DNA of 60,266 nucleotides from an uncultured Pseudohongiella sp. (GCA_902597095.1 CACJWK010000014.1:1-60266), one strand, 5' to 3'; positions 48,586 through 58,517 are shown, counted from the first letter of the stretch. The notes: a model not told the origin generated them from the sequence alone. Numbers and translations are program-made.

Positions 48586-49580
48586 GGCGATTGGGTTGCT
48601 GTATTTCTCAAAATCAGGATGAAAGACGGCACGCCAATCAGTGCGGTCATCACGCCAACCGGAAGCTGCTGCGGAGCGAGTACTGTGCGAGCGAGACTGT
48701 CGGCGAACACCAGAAAGCTGCCGCCGAGCAATACCGCGCCGGGAATTAGATAACGATTGTCTCTCCCACCAAGCATTCTGATAGCGTGGGGTACGATTAA
48801 TCCGACAAAGCCGACAGAGCCTGCAATAACAACAGCACTTGCGGTGAGTACCGAAGCAGCGAAGTAGAGTGTGATTCTCAGTGCCTCAACATTCACCCCG
48901 AGGGTTTGCGCGTTCTGATCTCCCTGAGTCAGCACGTTGAGAGCGCGGCTTAAAGCAAGCCCCCCTCCCAGACCGGCGAGCAGCAGGGCAAACGAATGCC
49001 AGCTGGCGCGGCTCTGGCTGAGATCACCCATCAGCCAAAACAGCATGCTCTGGACGGTGTTTTCGCTGCTGGTGGTAAGCAGAAGATTGATCAGTGCCCC
49101 CCAACCCGCTGATACGACAACCCCGGTGAGCAGCAATCGGGTAACCGACCAGCGTTTACCGGCGTTGGCGAGCGTGAAGACCAGCAGGATTGACAGGAGG
49201 GCGCCGCTGAAGGCGCTCTGGTAAATCCAGAATACGCTGCTGCCAAGAAAGATTGCAGTCAGCGCGCCGACGGCTGCGCCTCCGGAGACGCCAAGAATAA
49301 ACGGATCGGCTAATGGGTTACGCAGCAGGATTTGCATGATGACACCTGACAGCGAGAGCAGGCCACCCACCAGAAATGCAGCTACGGTGCGGGGCAGGCG
49401 AATCTCTCGAACGATTTGCAGCTGAAGGCTCTCCTCACCGGCAAAGGGCGCATTCAGCAAATCATGCAAGGAAAGGGTAACGCTTCCACTGAGAAGCGAG
49501 AACAGCACCGACGCAATCGCCAAGAGCGTCAACAGCAGCAACAGCAAAAAAGGTCTTTTTGAAATCAACAGTTTAGCCAA
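48582..49580 (-). CDS. ABC transporter permease, FecCD/BtuC type
   Basis: Membrane subunit of the same uptake system; 332 residues, about nine to ten spans. FecCD-family motifs: GGLLSLSGVIMQILLRNPLADPFILGVSGGAAVGA and GLIVPHAIRMLGGRDNRYLIPGAVLLGG. TTG start is used because a stop lies upstream in frame. No periplasmic binding protein gene is adjacent; an orphan pair like this must use one encoded elsewhere. Confidence 0.88.
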   Translation of the reverse strand: MAKLLISKRPFLLLLLLTLLAIASVLFSLLSGSVTLSLHDLLNAPFAGEESLQLQIVREIRLPRTVAAFLVGGLLSLSGVIMQILLRNPLADPFILGVSGGAAVGALTAIFLGSSVFWIYQSAFSGALLSILLVFTLANAGKRWSVTRLLLTGVVVSAGWGALINLLLTTSSENTVQSMLFWLMGDLSQSRASWHSFALLLAGLGGGLALSRALNVLTQGDQNAQTLGVNVEALRITLYFAASVLTASAVVIAGSVGFVGLIVPHAIRMLGGRDNRYLIPGAVLLGGSFLVFADSLARTVLAPQQLPVGVMTALIGVPSFILILRNTATQSP

Positions 49581-49968
49581 GAGAACGGCATAGCCTTGCT
49601 ATAGAATGTCTCAGTCCACGGGAGAGCGTAATGTTCTGAACTGGCAGTGTAGCACTTTCTGGCTTGCTGTCCGCCATCAGAGCGTCTGCCGGACACAGTT
49701 TGGGAGCAAGGCGGGCGCTTGCATAAAGCCCATTCAGATGAATCGACTCAAGCTCGGCGCAGACGAGCTGCGTGGCTGATCTGCGGCTTGTTCTGTAAAA
49801 GATTGAGTTTGCTGTCCCTTGTGACAGATCTGAGAGTGATTAAAACCGGGCGCGGATGGTAAACTTAAAAGCATCCTGTGAAATTCGGGGTGCAGCGATA
49901 AGCAGGCCGTCAGTCAATCGCATAACAGTGAGAATGGTTCTCAGAGGGTTCAGTCTAAGGAGAGAAGA
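49581..49968. other. Intergenic region between permease gene and yajQ
   Basis: 388 bases. On the minus strand TGCTACACT (about 49645-49653) could be an extended -10 for the transporter. A 34-codon minus frame at 49573-49677 overlaps the permease start but has no ribosome site. No cobalamin riboswitch box was found. The right end has a 15-base palindrome at 49929-49943. Confidence 0.4.
49929..49943. promoter_or_regulatory. Fur-box-like palindrome before yajQ
   Basis: TGAGAAT, G, GTTCTCA: a 7-1-7 arrangement with 6-bp perfect outer arms, close to the Fur consensus half-sites TGATAAT/ATTATCA with G/C at the fourth position. It lies 26 bases before yajQ ATG and 349 bases from the divergent FecCD-type transporter. 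Iron control of either side is a guess. Confidence 0.3.
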
Positions 49969-50454
49969 ATGCCTTCATTTGATATCGTGTCCGAAGTGGA
50001 TATGCATGAAGTGAGGAATGCGGTGGACCAGTCGAATCGAGAGATTGGCACCCGTTTTGATTTTAAGGGAGTCGATGCCCGCTACGAGCTGACGGCGAGC
50101 TTTGAAATTGTGGTGAGCGCCGAAGTCGACTTTCAGATTCGACAGATGCTGGATATTCTGAAAGCCAAACTAGTCAAGCGCGGGATTGACATTACAGCGC
50201 TTAAAGAGGGCGATGTGGAATTGTCTGGTCAGAAAGCGGTCATGAAGGTAGTGGTACAGCAGGGCATCGAACCAGACCTGGCGCGGAAACTGGCAAAAAT
50301 GATCAAGGAAACCAAGATCAAGGTGCAAGCGGCTATCCAGGGCGAGAAACTCAGAGTCAGCGGCAAAAAACGAGACGACTTACAGGGCATCATTGCCATG
50401 CTCAAGGAAGCCAGTCTGGACATTCCGCTCCAGTACAACAACTTCCGGGATTAA
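49969..50454 (+). CDS. yajQ: Nucleotide-binding protein YajQ
   Basis: Conserved UPF0234 protein; a homologue in Xanthomonas binds cyclic di-GMP. 161 residues beginning MPSFDIVSEVDMHEVRNAVDQ, with TRFDFKGVDA, the duplicated two-domain fold and the C-terminal SLDIPLQYNNFRD, all family hallmarks. Strong ribosome site AAGGAGAG. The ampG start follows 22 bases after the stop. Confidence 0.95.
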   Translation: MPSFDIVSEVDMHEVRNAVDQSNREIGTRFDFKGVDARYELTASFEIVVSAEVDFQIRQMLDILKAKLVKRGIDITALKEGDVELSGQKAVMKVVVQQGIEPDLARKLAKMIKETKIKVQAAIQGEKLRVSGKKRDDLQGIIAMLKEASLDIPLQYNNFRD

Positions 50455-50476
50455 GTGCCAACGGGGCGGGAGTAGT

Positions 50477-51742
50477 GTGACACCATCAGATAGCGAATCC
50501 GTTGACATATGGGCGAGCATTTTCAGTCCGAAAATGCTGACCTGTGTTTTTACGGGCTTGGCCTCGGGCTTCCCACTGTATGTTTTGTTTCAGTTGGTGC
50601 CTGCCTGGTTGCGCACCGAGGGTGTTGATCTTGCGACTATCGGGCTGTTTTCTCTGATTCTGCTGCCTTACAACTGGAAGTTTGTTTGGGCGCCGTTGAT
50701 GGATCGGTATCTGCCTCCGCTATTCGGTCGGCGGACAGGTTGGATGTTGATTACGCAAATTGCGCTGTTGTTCAGTATATCCGGATTGGGCTGGTTGCAG
50801 CCTCAGAATTCCGTGGGTCTGATTGCCTGGGTTTGCGTCATTGTGGCGTTTTTTTCAGCGAGTCAGGATATTGTGCTTGACGCTTATCGCCGTGAAATAT
50901 TGTCCGACGCCGAGCTTGGTCTGGGAAACTCGATCCACGTGCAGGCCTATCGCATCTCCGGGCTGGTGCCGGGAGCCCTCGGTCTGATCCTAGCAGATCG
51001 CTTTGAATGGGATTTTGTGTTCCTGGTGATCGGGAGCTTCATGCTGGTAGGAATTATGGCAACTTTTCTCTTCAAGGAGGAGCAGTTCGCCAGTGAGCCG
51101 CGCAGCTTGCGACAAGCGGTGGTGGAGCCATTTACGGAGTTTGTCGCCCGGAACCAGTGGGGCGGTTCGGTTCTGATCATACTGTTCATGTTCTTTTACA
51201 AATTGGGCGATAACATGGCGGTCGCGCTGCAAACTCCTTTTTTTATTGATCTCGGATACAGCCTCACCACGATCGGTCTGGTCGCAAAGAACGCCGGACT
51301 GTGGGGATCTGTGGTCGGCGGTTTACTGGGCGGCGTATGGATGATCAAACTCGGCATTAACCGGGCTTTGTGGATCTTTGGTCTGGTTCAGGTTGTGACG
51401 ATTTTTGGCTTTGCGCTGCTTTCTGAAATCGGTGTCAACAACTGGGCCTTGGCGGCCGTGATGTCTGCAGAATATATCGGGGTAGGGTTGGGTAGCGCGG
51501 CACTGGTTGCCTTTATTGCCAGGTCTACTTCGCCTGAATTTGCCGCGACGCAACTGGCGCTGCTCACCGCGATCAGTGTTTTGCCGCGAACGTTTGCCAG
51601 TGCCGGTTCAGGCGTGCTTGTCGAGGCCATTGGTTACACTTCGTTCTTCTATGGGTGTATGGCGCTGGCGGTTCCCGGTCTGTTGCTCCTGATTAAGGTG
51701 GCACCCTGGGGCAAGGCGACCGGTTCGGACGCCGCTGCCTGA
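50477..51742 (+). CDS. ampG: Muropeptide permease AmpG
   Basis: Major-facilitator transporter that imports anhydromuropeptides for recycling; the substrate feeds AmpD. From GTG 50477 (GGGAG upstream) it is 421 residues with twelve spans. Typical AmpG segments: GLASGFPLYVLFQLVPAWLRTEGVDL, YNWKFVWAPLMDRY, SASQDIVLDAYRREIL, FYKLGDNMAVALQTPFFIDLGYS and TSPEFAATQLALLTAI. A longer frame reaches back into yajQ (50393) and is not used. Confidence 0.93.
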   Translation: MTPSDSESVDIWASIFSPKMLTCVFTGLASGFPLYVLFQLVPAWLRTEGVDLATIGLFSLILLPYNWKFVWAPLMDRYLPPLFGRRTGWMLITQIALLFSISGLGWLQPQNSVGLIAWVCVIVAFFSASQDIVLDAYRREILSDAELGLGNSIHVQAYRISGLVPGALGLILADRFEWDFVFLVIGSFMLVGIMATFLFKEEQFASEPRSLRQAVVEPFTEFVARNQWGGSVLIILFMFFYKLGDNMAVALQTPFFIDLGYSLTTIGLVAKNAGLWGSVVGGLLGGVWMIKLGINRALWIFGLVQVVTIFGFALLSEIGVNNWALAAVMSAEYIGVGLGSAALVAFIARSTSPEFAATQLALLTAISVLPRTFASAGSGVLVEAIGYTSFFYGCMALAVPGLLLLIKVAPWGKATGSDAAA

Positions 51743-51797
51743 TCGTTCGGGCAGTTGGGTGCGTGAGACGTCGCCGGGCGGCCTGATACAGGGATGT

Positions 51798-52148
51798 TCA
51801 GTCAATCACCCATTGGTAAGTGTGAAGGCAAAACCTTCCCTCGCTGAAAATAACCCCCTCTGCTTCCAATTTTTCCAGCTGCGTCCGATGTTGCGCACTG
51901 TGCTTGGGGAAGGACAGCTCCCCTTTTGCGTTCACTACCCGAAACCAGGGCAGTTTGCTGTCCCTCGGCAGCATTTTCATCGTGTATCCCACGTAGCGAG
52001 CGTAGCCGGGCAAATCGGCCAGGCGCGCTACTTGCCCGTATGTGGCGACCTTACCGCGCGGAATATGGCTCACTACCTGCCAGATTTTTTCTCTCTTATT
52101 CAACTGGCGGATCCCTTTGTGGTTGAAGGTCTGAAGCAGAGCCATCAT
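51798..52148 (-). CDS. Alkyltransferase-like protein (ATL)
   Basis: Small MGMT-fold protein that flags O6-alkylguanine for nucleotide excision repair without removing it. 116 residues; the helix-turn-helix and GKVATYGQVARLADLPGYARYVG segment match the family. The alkyl-acceptor motif PCHRV of true methyltransferases is PWFRVV here, with Trp replacing the reactive Cys, the hallmark of ATL proteins. Start may be ATG 52148 or 52145 or a few codons later. Tail to tail with ampG; head to head with fxsA. Confidence 0.88.
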   Translation of the reverse strand: MMALLQTFNHKGIRQLNKREKIWQVVSHIPRGKVATYGQVARLADLPGYARYVGYTMKMLPRDSKLPWFRVVNAKGELSFPKHSAQHRTQLEKLEAEGVIFSEGRFCLHTYQWVID

Positions 52149-52184
52149 GATAGGGATTCAGCTTATTGTAAATTAGGATGTCTG

Positions 52185-52724
52185 ATGCCTGTCGCTTTTA
52201 TTGTCTTCATCATCGTTCCGTTATTGGAAATGCTATTGCTGTTTGCAGTTGCTGATCGGATCGGGGGTATTCAGACGCTGCTGATGGTTGTTCTGACCGC
52301 CGTGATCGGGGTGCAGGTCCTGAAACAACAGGGCTTTTCCACCTTGCTCCGGGCTAATGACCGGATACGTCAGGGCCAGCTTCCCGCTAAGGAAATCATT
52401 GAAGGCATGCTGCTCGCCGCGGCCGGCGCCATGCTGCTTACGCCGGGGTTTTTGACCGATACCCTGGGTTTTCTGTGCCTTACCGGGCCGGTGCGGCGGC
52501 CGTTGGCCGGCCGTCTGGTTGCCGCCGGGGTTGTTCGGGCCGTTGGTTTCGGGTCATTTTCCAGTCGCAACGGCTCAGTCCGGGGCGATGATGCATTCGG
52601 CAATAGGTCGGGCTCCCGAGGTCAGGTGTTCGAAGGGGAATACAGTAAGGCAGGATCAGAGCCACCGCTGGAGGCGGAAAATACGATAGGCGTCGGAAAA
52701 GAAAACAGAAATAAAAACTCATAA
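52185..52724 (+). CDS. fxsA: Membrane protein FxsA
   Basis: Cytoplasmic membrane protein; overproduction excludes phage T7 F-mediated exclusion in E. coli. From ATG 52185 (TTAGGA upstream) it is 179 residues. The conserved half (1-125) has FIVFIIVPLLEMLLLFAVADRIGG, LLMVVLTAVIGVQVLKQQG and AGAMLLTPGFLTDTLGFLCL; the C-terminal third is variable, Ser/Gly-rich and probably disordered. A longer frame from 51759 overlaps the ATL gene on the other strand and is not used. Position before groES is also seen in E. coli. Confidence 0.9.
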   Translation: MPVAFIVFIIVPLLEMLLLFAVADRIGGIQTLLMVVLTAVIGVQVLKQQGFSTLLRANDRIRQGQLPAKEIIEGMLLAAAGAMLLTPGFLTDTLGFLCLTGPVRRPLAGRLVAAGVVRAVGFGSFSSRNGSVRGDDAFGNRSGSRGQVFEGEYSKAGSEPPLEAENTIGVGKENRNKNS

Positions 52725-52791
52725 AAACAGTGAGTTAGAAAACTTCCCATCATATATTCAAAAAAAAAAGCAGGTAGAGACTGCATTTGCT

Positions 52792-52819
52792 GTTGAATTT
52801 TGTCTAAGTAACCCCATCT
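52792..52819 (+). promoter_or_regulatory. Probable sigma32 heat-shock promoter of groESL
   Basis: GTTGAAT (52792-52798), 13-base spacer and CCCCATCT (52812-52819). This matches the sigma32 pattern CTTGAAA-N13-CCCCATNT in all but two bases of the -35. Lies about 130 bases before groES. No CIRCE element was found. Confidence 0.75.
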
Positions 52820-52956
52820 TGCCTCTCAGCAATTAATCCGCCCGCGCTGCGTTGTCTGCGGTTCGGGCAATCAATTGGAGGGAGATCTGGGCTGTCGGTA
52901 GCGGCCGACGATCCACCAGATGTTCAATTCTGTTCTAGATTCAGGAGTGACTGAGA

Positions 52957-53247
52957 ATGAAAATCCGCCCCTTACAAGATCGTGTCGTAGTGCGACGCAT
53001 GGAAGAAGAAACAACGTCTGCCGGAGGCATTGTGCTGCCCGGTTCAGCGACTGAGAAACCGGCCCAGGGTGAAGTCCTGGCGGTTGGGCCGGGCAAGCGT
53101 CTGGACAGTGGAGATACGCAGCCAGTCGACGTCAACGTGGGAGACACCGTCGTCTTCGGTAAGTACTCAAGCAACACCGTAAAGGTGGGTGACGAAGAGC
53201 TGCTTATTCTCAGCGAAAGTGAAATCTTCGGCGTAATCGAATCATAG
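52957..53247 (+). CDS. groES: Co-chaperonin GroES
   Basis: Lid of the GroEL folding chamber. 96 residues: [30 protein letters not shown] (mobile loop that binds GroEL), [27 protein letters not shown]. Followed 59 bases later by groEL. Confidence 0.97.
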   Translation: MKIRPLQDRVVVRRMEEETTSAGGIVLPGSATEKPAQGEVLAVGPGKRLDSGDTQPVDVNVGDTVVFGKYSSNTVKVGDEELLILSESEIFGVIES

Positions 53248-53300
53248 GGTACTCGGAAGTTACCGAGCCAACACTGAATAATCTTTACAGACAGGAATAG

Positions 53301-54947
<1,647 letters not shown>

Positions 54948-54996
54948 ATCAGTCCCCGCAGATGCTGAGAGGTGCCTTTTGGTTCCTCTCAAGCGT

Positions 54997-55046
54997 AAAA
55001 GCCGCTGTTTTAAACTGCTCTAGCAGTTTGAAACAGCGGCTTTTTT
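54997..55046. terminator. Long hairpin terminator after groEL, near-bidirectional
   Basis: AAAAGCCGCTGTTT then TAAACTGC pair with GCAGTTTG then AAACAGCGGCTTTT, an 18-bp stem with one G-T wobble plus flanking A-T pairs and a 4-base loop. A T-run (55041-55046) follows on the plus strand. The A-run at 54997-55000 gives four Ts on the minus strand, so it could also end the convergent sodB transcript. Confidence 0.92.
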
Positions 55047-55120
55047 GTGCAGCCAGCTTCATGGTTTAGTGTTGTGTCTTATCGCGCAATGCCGGCTGGC
55101 TCTGACACTGCAGACACGCG

Positions 55121-55708
55121 TCAGGCAAGGTTCTGGTTGGCAAATTCCCAGTTGACCAGATTATCAAGGAAAGATGACAGGAAATCCGGACGACGATTCT
55201 GGAAATCCAGGTAGTAGGCGTGTTCCCAGACATCACAAACCAGTATCGGCTTCAGGCCTTCGGTCAGGGGTGTATCTGCATTGGCGGTTTGGACGATTTT
55301 TAGCGTTTCGCCTTCGGCTGCCAGCCAGACCCAACCGCTTCCAAACTGACCGACGCCGCCAGTAACGAACTCGGCCTTAAAATTCTCATAGCTGCCGAAG
55401 CTTGCGTCGATCGCGTCGGCGACGGCACCTGCGGGCTGCCCGCCACCGTTCGGGCTGATGCTGTTCCAGAAGAAACTGTGGTTGTAGTGCTGGCCGACGT
55501 TGTTAAAAAGACCGCCGCCCGCTTTGGCCGCTTCCATGACAAGCTGCTCCAGGCTGTCTGCCTCGAGGCCGGCCTCCTCAAGCAATTCATTGCCCTTAAC
55601 GACATACGCGTTATGGTGTTTCCCATGATGAAAGTCCAGCGTGTCAGCAGACATGTGCGGTGCCAGTGCGTCTTTCGCAAACGGCAGTTCGGGTAACTCT
55701 AATTTCAT
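55121..55708 (-). CDS. sodB: Superoxide dismutase, iron type
   Basis: Cytoplasmic enzyme that disproportionates superoxide. 195 residues, starting MKLELPELPF behind AGAGGA. Metal ligands fit H27, H77, D159 and H163 (FHHGKHHNAYV; NHSFFW; CDVWEHAYYLD). Q73 in FNNVGQ is at the Fe-type glutamine position, favouring Fe-SOD over Mn-SOD. Convergent with groEL. Confidence 0.95.
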   Translation of the reverse strand: MKLELPELPFAKDALAPHMSADTLDFHHGKHHNAYVVKGNELLEEAGLEADSLEQLVMEAAKAGGGLFNNVGQHYNHSFFWNSISPNGGGQPAGAVADAIDASFGSYENFKAEFVTGGVGQFGSGWVWLAAEGETLKIVQTANADTPLTEGLKPILVCDVWEHAYYLDFQNRRPDFLSSFLDNLVNWEFANQNLA

Positions 55709-55730
55709 AAGATCCTCTATATTTTCGATG

Positions 55731-55752
55731 TTGTCACTACACTGTGTGACAA
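55731..55752. repeat. Inverted repeat upstream of sodB, possible operator
   Basis: TTGTCAC (55731-55737), 8 bases, GTGACAA (55746-55752): perfect 7-bp arms, 22 bases before the sodB ATG. It may be an operator or an mRNA leader hairpin. It does not match Fur or FNR sites. Regulator unknown. Confidence 0.4.
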
Positions 55753-55893
55753 ATAGTACGACGCTTAAGCCGGCTTCAGACTAGCCGTGCCGTCGGTTAA
55801 CTTTTTTCGAGCGCCAGGCCTTGTCAGTGGCTGGTAAAGCGAGGCGCCGTGGGAGGCCTAATTCTATCAAAAATGAACGCTTGCTGTGGTCAG

Positions 55894-55930
55894 ATATCGC
55901 CTCCGCCCGGTCACTGAGGGCGGAGGATAT
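55894..55930 (-). terminator. GC-rich hairpin downstream of the PuuD-like gene
   Basis: CCTCCGCCC (55900-55908) pairs with GGGCGGAGG (55918-55926), with flanking ATAT pairs and a 9-base loop, 13 bases after the stop of the minus-strand membrane gene. No T-tract follows on that strand, so termination is only suggested. Confidence 0.4.
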
Positions 55931-55942
55931 GTCGGGCCAGGC

Positions 55943-56617
55943 TCAGAGGACCTGCATGATCACAAGTAGCGCGATCATCAGCGCGATACCAAGATGAATG
56001 ACACCCACAACACTAGCCATGGGCCCCATCTTGCCTTTGATTGCATTAGCCTCCAGCGCCAGAATCAGAATCAGGCAAATCGCCATTGCTGTGCCGCTGA
56101 CGCCGCCCTCGGAGGAGAGGGGAACCCGCCCTAAGCCTCCGAGATGCGCTGATGCGCCCATGAAGAACAGCATCGGCATCGAGAACAGGGTATTGGTACG
56201 TGAGGCAAGTCCCGCTTTGGCCTGCGCGGCTACCGCTTCAGGCATGGGTTCACCTCCGGCCATCACCTGGGCATTGGACGCAATGACTGTTTTCTGGTTC
56301 GGCCAGATGATCAGCCAGACGTTCAGAAACATTAAAGTGCCTAGCAGCATGCCAACGGAAATATAGAAATTTACAGCGCCGCCCAGATATCCGGCAAGTG
56401 CCAGTCCGGAGAGAAAAGTAAACAGTGCGCCGAACCGGAACCACCAGAGGGCGCGGGGCACTAATTTATCGATTGCTGACGCCTTGGCGGGCGCTTCGGC
56501 CTCCTTGAAATATTCAGTCTGAACAAAATTGAAATAGTAGAGCAGACCTATCCAAGCCACTCCGGCAAAGAAATGAATCCAGCGAAACAGATAGGCAAGC
56601 AGTTGATCAAATTCCAT
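55943..56617 (-). CDS. PuuD-like (urate-oxidase N-terminal domain) membrane protein
   Basis: 224 residues from ATG 56617 (AGGA eight bases upstream). Six to seven membrane spans. WIHFFAGVAWIGLLYYFNFVQ and NVWLIIWPNQK are typical of the membrane domain of PuuD, the membrane-bound urate hydroxylase. The C-terminal cytochrome c domain found in full PuuD is missing, so this is a stand-alone membrane domain and urate oxidation cannot be assumed. A longer frame to 56668 has no good start. Confidence 0.75.
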   Translation of the reverse strand: MEFDQLLAYLFRWIHFFAGVAWIGLLYYFNFVQTEYFKEAEAPAKASAIDKLVPRALWWFRFGALFTFLSGLALAGYLGGAVNFYISVGMLLGTLMFLNVWLIIWPNQKTVIASNAQVMAGGEPMPEAVAAQAKAGLASRTNTLFSMPMLFFMGASAHLGGLGRVPLSSEGGVSGTAMAICLILILALEANAIKGKMGPMASVVGVIHLGIALMIALLVIMQVL

Positions 56618-56764
56618 GATGATTGTCCTGAATTGGTTCATAGTTATCCCGGCGATTTGGCAAATCACTCATTGCTTGCTTCCGGCTGTGATCAGAAAGC
56701 TTATCACTCGAATTGGGTTGAGGCCATGAGGGGGATAGCGTCAGTTCGAGAATTTGAGGATAAT

Positions 56765-57580
56765 ATGTGCATGGACAATTCTGACGAATTAAAAGACATC
56801 CCTCCGATGATTCCCGATCGGGATGACGTTGACTCGCATTTGAGTAACCGTCGCTCTCAAAAGGATGAAATTGTACGTCCCAGTTACTATGCTGAGCGCG
56901 TTACCGTCAGCACTTGGCCGGTGAGGATAGTGCTTACGATGCTGTGCCTGATCGCTGGAGGCGGTGCCTACGGAGCGTACTACTTCTATGGGCTCTATCA
57001 GTCGAATTTGCGACAGGCGGATCTGCGAATAGGGGATCTGGAGCTCCGTCTGGCGCTGGTAGATGAGAGTGCTGCAGAATCTGACAGCAACCTCATGGAA
57101 AATATTGAAAAGACCATTGAGCAATATGACTTGCTCTGGGCTAACTGGCGGGCAAACAACCGGGATTTTGAAGAATTCAAGGGAGAAATAGCCCGTCTCA
57201 AGTTGGTCAACGAAGGTCAGGACGAAACTGCAGCGAACAACAGTGCGCAGCTTGCCCGCACCAGCGAATCTCTGGTGTCAGCCGAGGCGCGTCTGAATGC
57301 CATGCTGGACGATCTGGCACAGATCAGCGATTCTGTAGACAGTCTCAGCGGATCGGTGGCCAACCTTGGCGCGATGCGCGGTGACCTGGAATCCATACGT
57401 CAGGCGCTAAACAGTGGTGACAGCACAGTGCTGGGCTTAGTGGGCAGAGTCGAATACATGGAGCAGTCCATGGAATCAGTCAACGCCCACAGGCTGCAGA
57501 TCAACGAGACGTTGTTTCGGCTGCAGGAAAGCGTGGAATCGCTGCAGCGTTCGATGTCCGGCCCCGCCGCCGGGCTCTAA
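56765..57580 (+). CDS. Single-span membrane protein with long coiled coil, function unknown
   Basis: 271 residues from ATG 56765 (GAGGA upstream; ATG 56771 also possible). Residues 1-50 are acidic and polar (cytoplasmic), 52-77 a membrane span rich in Gly/Ala/Tyr, and 78-265 a periplasmic coiled coil with heptad repeats (LRIGDLELRLALVDES, ARLNAMLDDLAQISDSVDSL, EYMEQSMESV, LFRLQESVESLQRSM). I do not recognise the family. The architecture resembles envelope spacer or divisome-associated proteins, but that is only shape. It is divergent from the PuuD-like gene. Confidence 0.75.
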   Translation: MCMDNSDELKDIPPMIPDRDDVDSHLSNRRSQKDEIVRPSYYAERVTVSTWPVRIVLTMLCLIAGGGAYGAYYFYGLYQSNLRQADLRIGDLELRLALVDESAAESDSNLMENIEKTIEQYDLLWANWRANNRDFEEFKGEIARLKLVNEGQDETAANNSAQLARTSESLVSAEARLNAMLDDLAQISDSVDSLSGSVANLGAMRGDLESIRQALNSGDSTVLGLVGRVEYMEQSMESVNAHRLQINETLFRLQESVESLQRSMSGPAAGL

Positions 57581-58375
57581 CTAAGTTCCGGTAAATTTCG
57601 CTTCGCGTTTTTCAATAAATGCCGTAACTCCTTCCTTGAAATCAGGCCGTGAAGCGCAATCCGCGAAGTACTCAGCTTCCGCCTGCAGCTGTGATTCGAA
57701 TTCACTCTCCAATGATCGATAAAACAGCGCTTTGGTATTCCCGTACACATGAGTAGGGCCGGTGGCCAGCCTCGATGCCAGAGCTGCAGTTTGCTCGCCC
57801 AATTGATCGTCAGGTACAACGAAATTAATCATGCCGATGTCCTTGGCTTCCTGCGCGCTGAAACGATCGCCCAACAGCGCAATTTCCATCGCTTTCTTGA
57901 TTCCGACTGCTCTGGGCAAATGAAAGCTAGAAGAGCCGTCCGGGCTGGTTCCGATCTTGCAGTAGGCCAGCGTGAAGAAAGCGTCTTCGGAAGCGATGAC
58001 GAGATCGCATGCCAGAGCCATACTGACACCAGCCCCGGCGGCTGCCCCCCGGCAACTTGCGATGATGGGTTTTGGCATGCGCCGCATCGCGAACATGATG
58101 GGATGCAGATCATGGATCCGGAGGATGAATTCCTTACGGATTTCTTCCGGCGTTTTCTTGACGGATTCTCCCATGCCTTTGACGTCCCCGCCGGCCATGA
58201 AATGCTGCCCGGCGCCCTTTAAGACGACACATCGCACAGAATTGTCTTGTTCAATATCGTGCAGGACATCTGCCAGGGCAGAACGCATCTCCATACTGAG
58301 CGCATTTCTGGCCTCCGGCCTGTTCATCGTCAGGGTGGCGATGCTATTTTCGACACTTACTTCCAGATCAGTCAT
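57581..58375 (-). CDS. Enoyl-CoA hydratase/isomerase family protein
   Basis: Crotonase-fold enzyme acting on acyl-CoA thioesters. 264 residues behind GGAGAAGAA. Oxyanion-hole segments HFMAGGDVKGMGE and CRGAAAGAGVSMALACDLVIAS are present. At the second catalytic position it reads TSPDGSSSF, with Asp rather than the Glu of classic hydratases, a pattern closer to isomerase-type members. Exact reaction not known. Convergent with the coiled-coil gene, whose stop abuts it. Confidence 0.88.
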   Translation of the reverse strand: MTDLEVSVENSIATLTMNRPEARNALSMEMRSALADVLHDIEQDNSVRCVVLKGAGQHFMAGGDVKGMGESVKKTPEEIRKEFILRIHDLHPIMFAMRRMPKPIIASCRGAAAGAGVSMALACDLVIASEDAFFTLAYCKIGTSPDGSSSFHLPRAVGIKKAMEIALLGDRFSAQEAKDIGMINFVVPDDQLGEQTAALASRLATGPTHVYGNTKALFYRSLESEFESQLQAEAEYFADCASRPDFKEGVTAFIEKREAKFTGT

Positions 58376-58448
58376 CGTTCTTCTCCATTATTACGGGAAC
58401 AGTAGCAGTATAGCGGCGAAGACCGCCAAGAGACAGCGCCGGCGATTC

Positions 58449-58476
58449 TTGGCAAAAACAGGCGGTGAGGTATAAT
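58449..58476 (+). promoter_or_regulatory. Promoter of tRNA-Leu
   Basis: TTGGCA (58449-58454), 16-base spacer and a perfect TATAAT (58471-58476) followed by GCGCGTCC, a GC-rich discriminator usual for stable-RNA promoters. The tRNA begins about 35 bases past the predicted start site. Confidence 0.7.
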
Positions 58477-58517
58477 GCGCGTCCTCATTCGGCTTCTTCA
58501 GACGCCGGACCCACACT

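Noticed and set aside
49573..49677. 34-codon minus-strand frame overlapping the permease start
   Set aside because: It has no ribosome binding site, no family likeness, and random-looking composition; a leader peptide cannot be supported.
49581..49968. Cobalamin riboswitch before the BtuCD-like transporter
   Set aside because: Neither the B12-box pattern nor the conserved GCCACTG segment is present on the minus strand.
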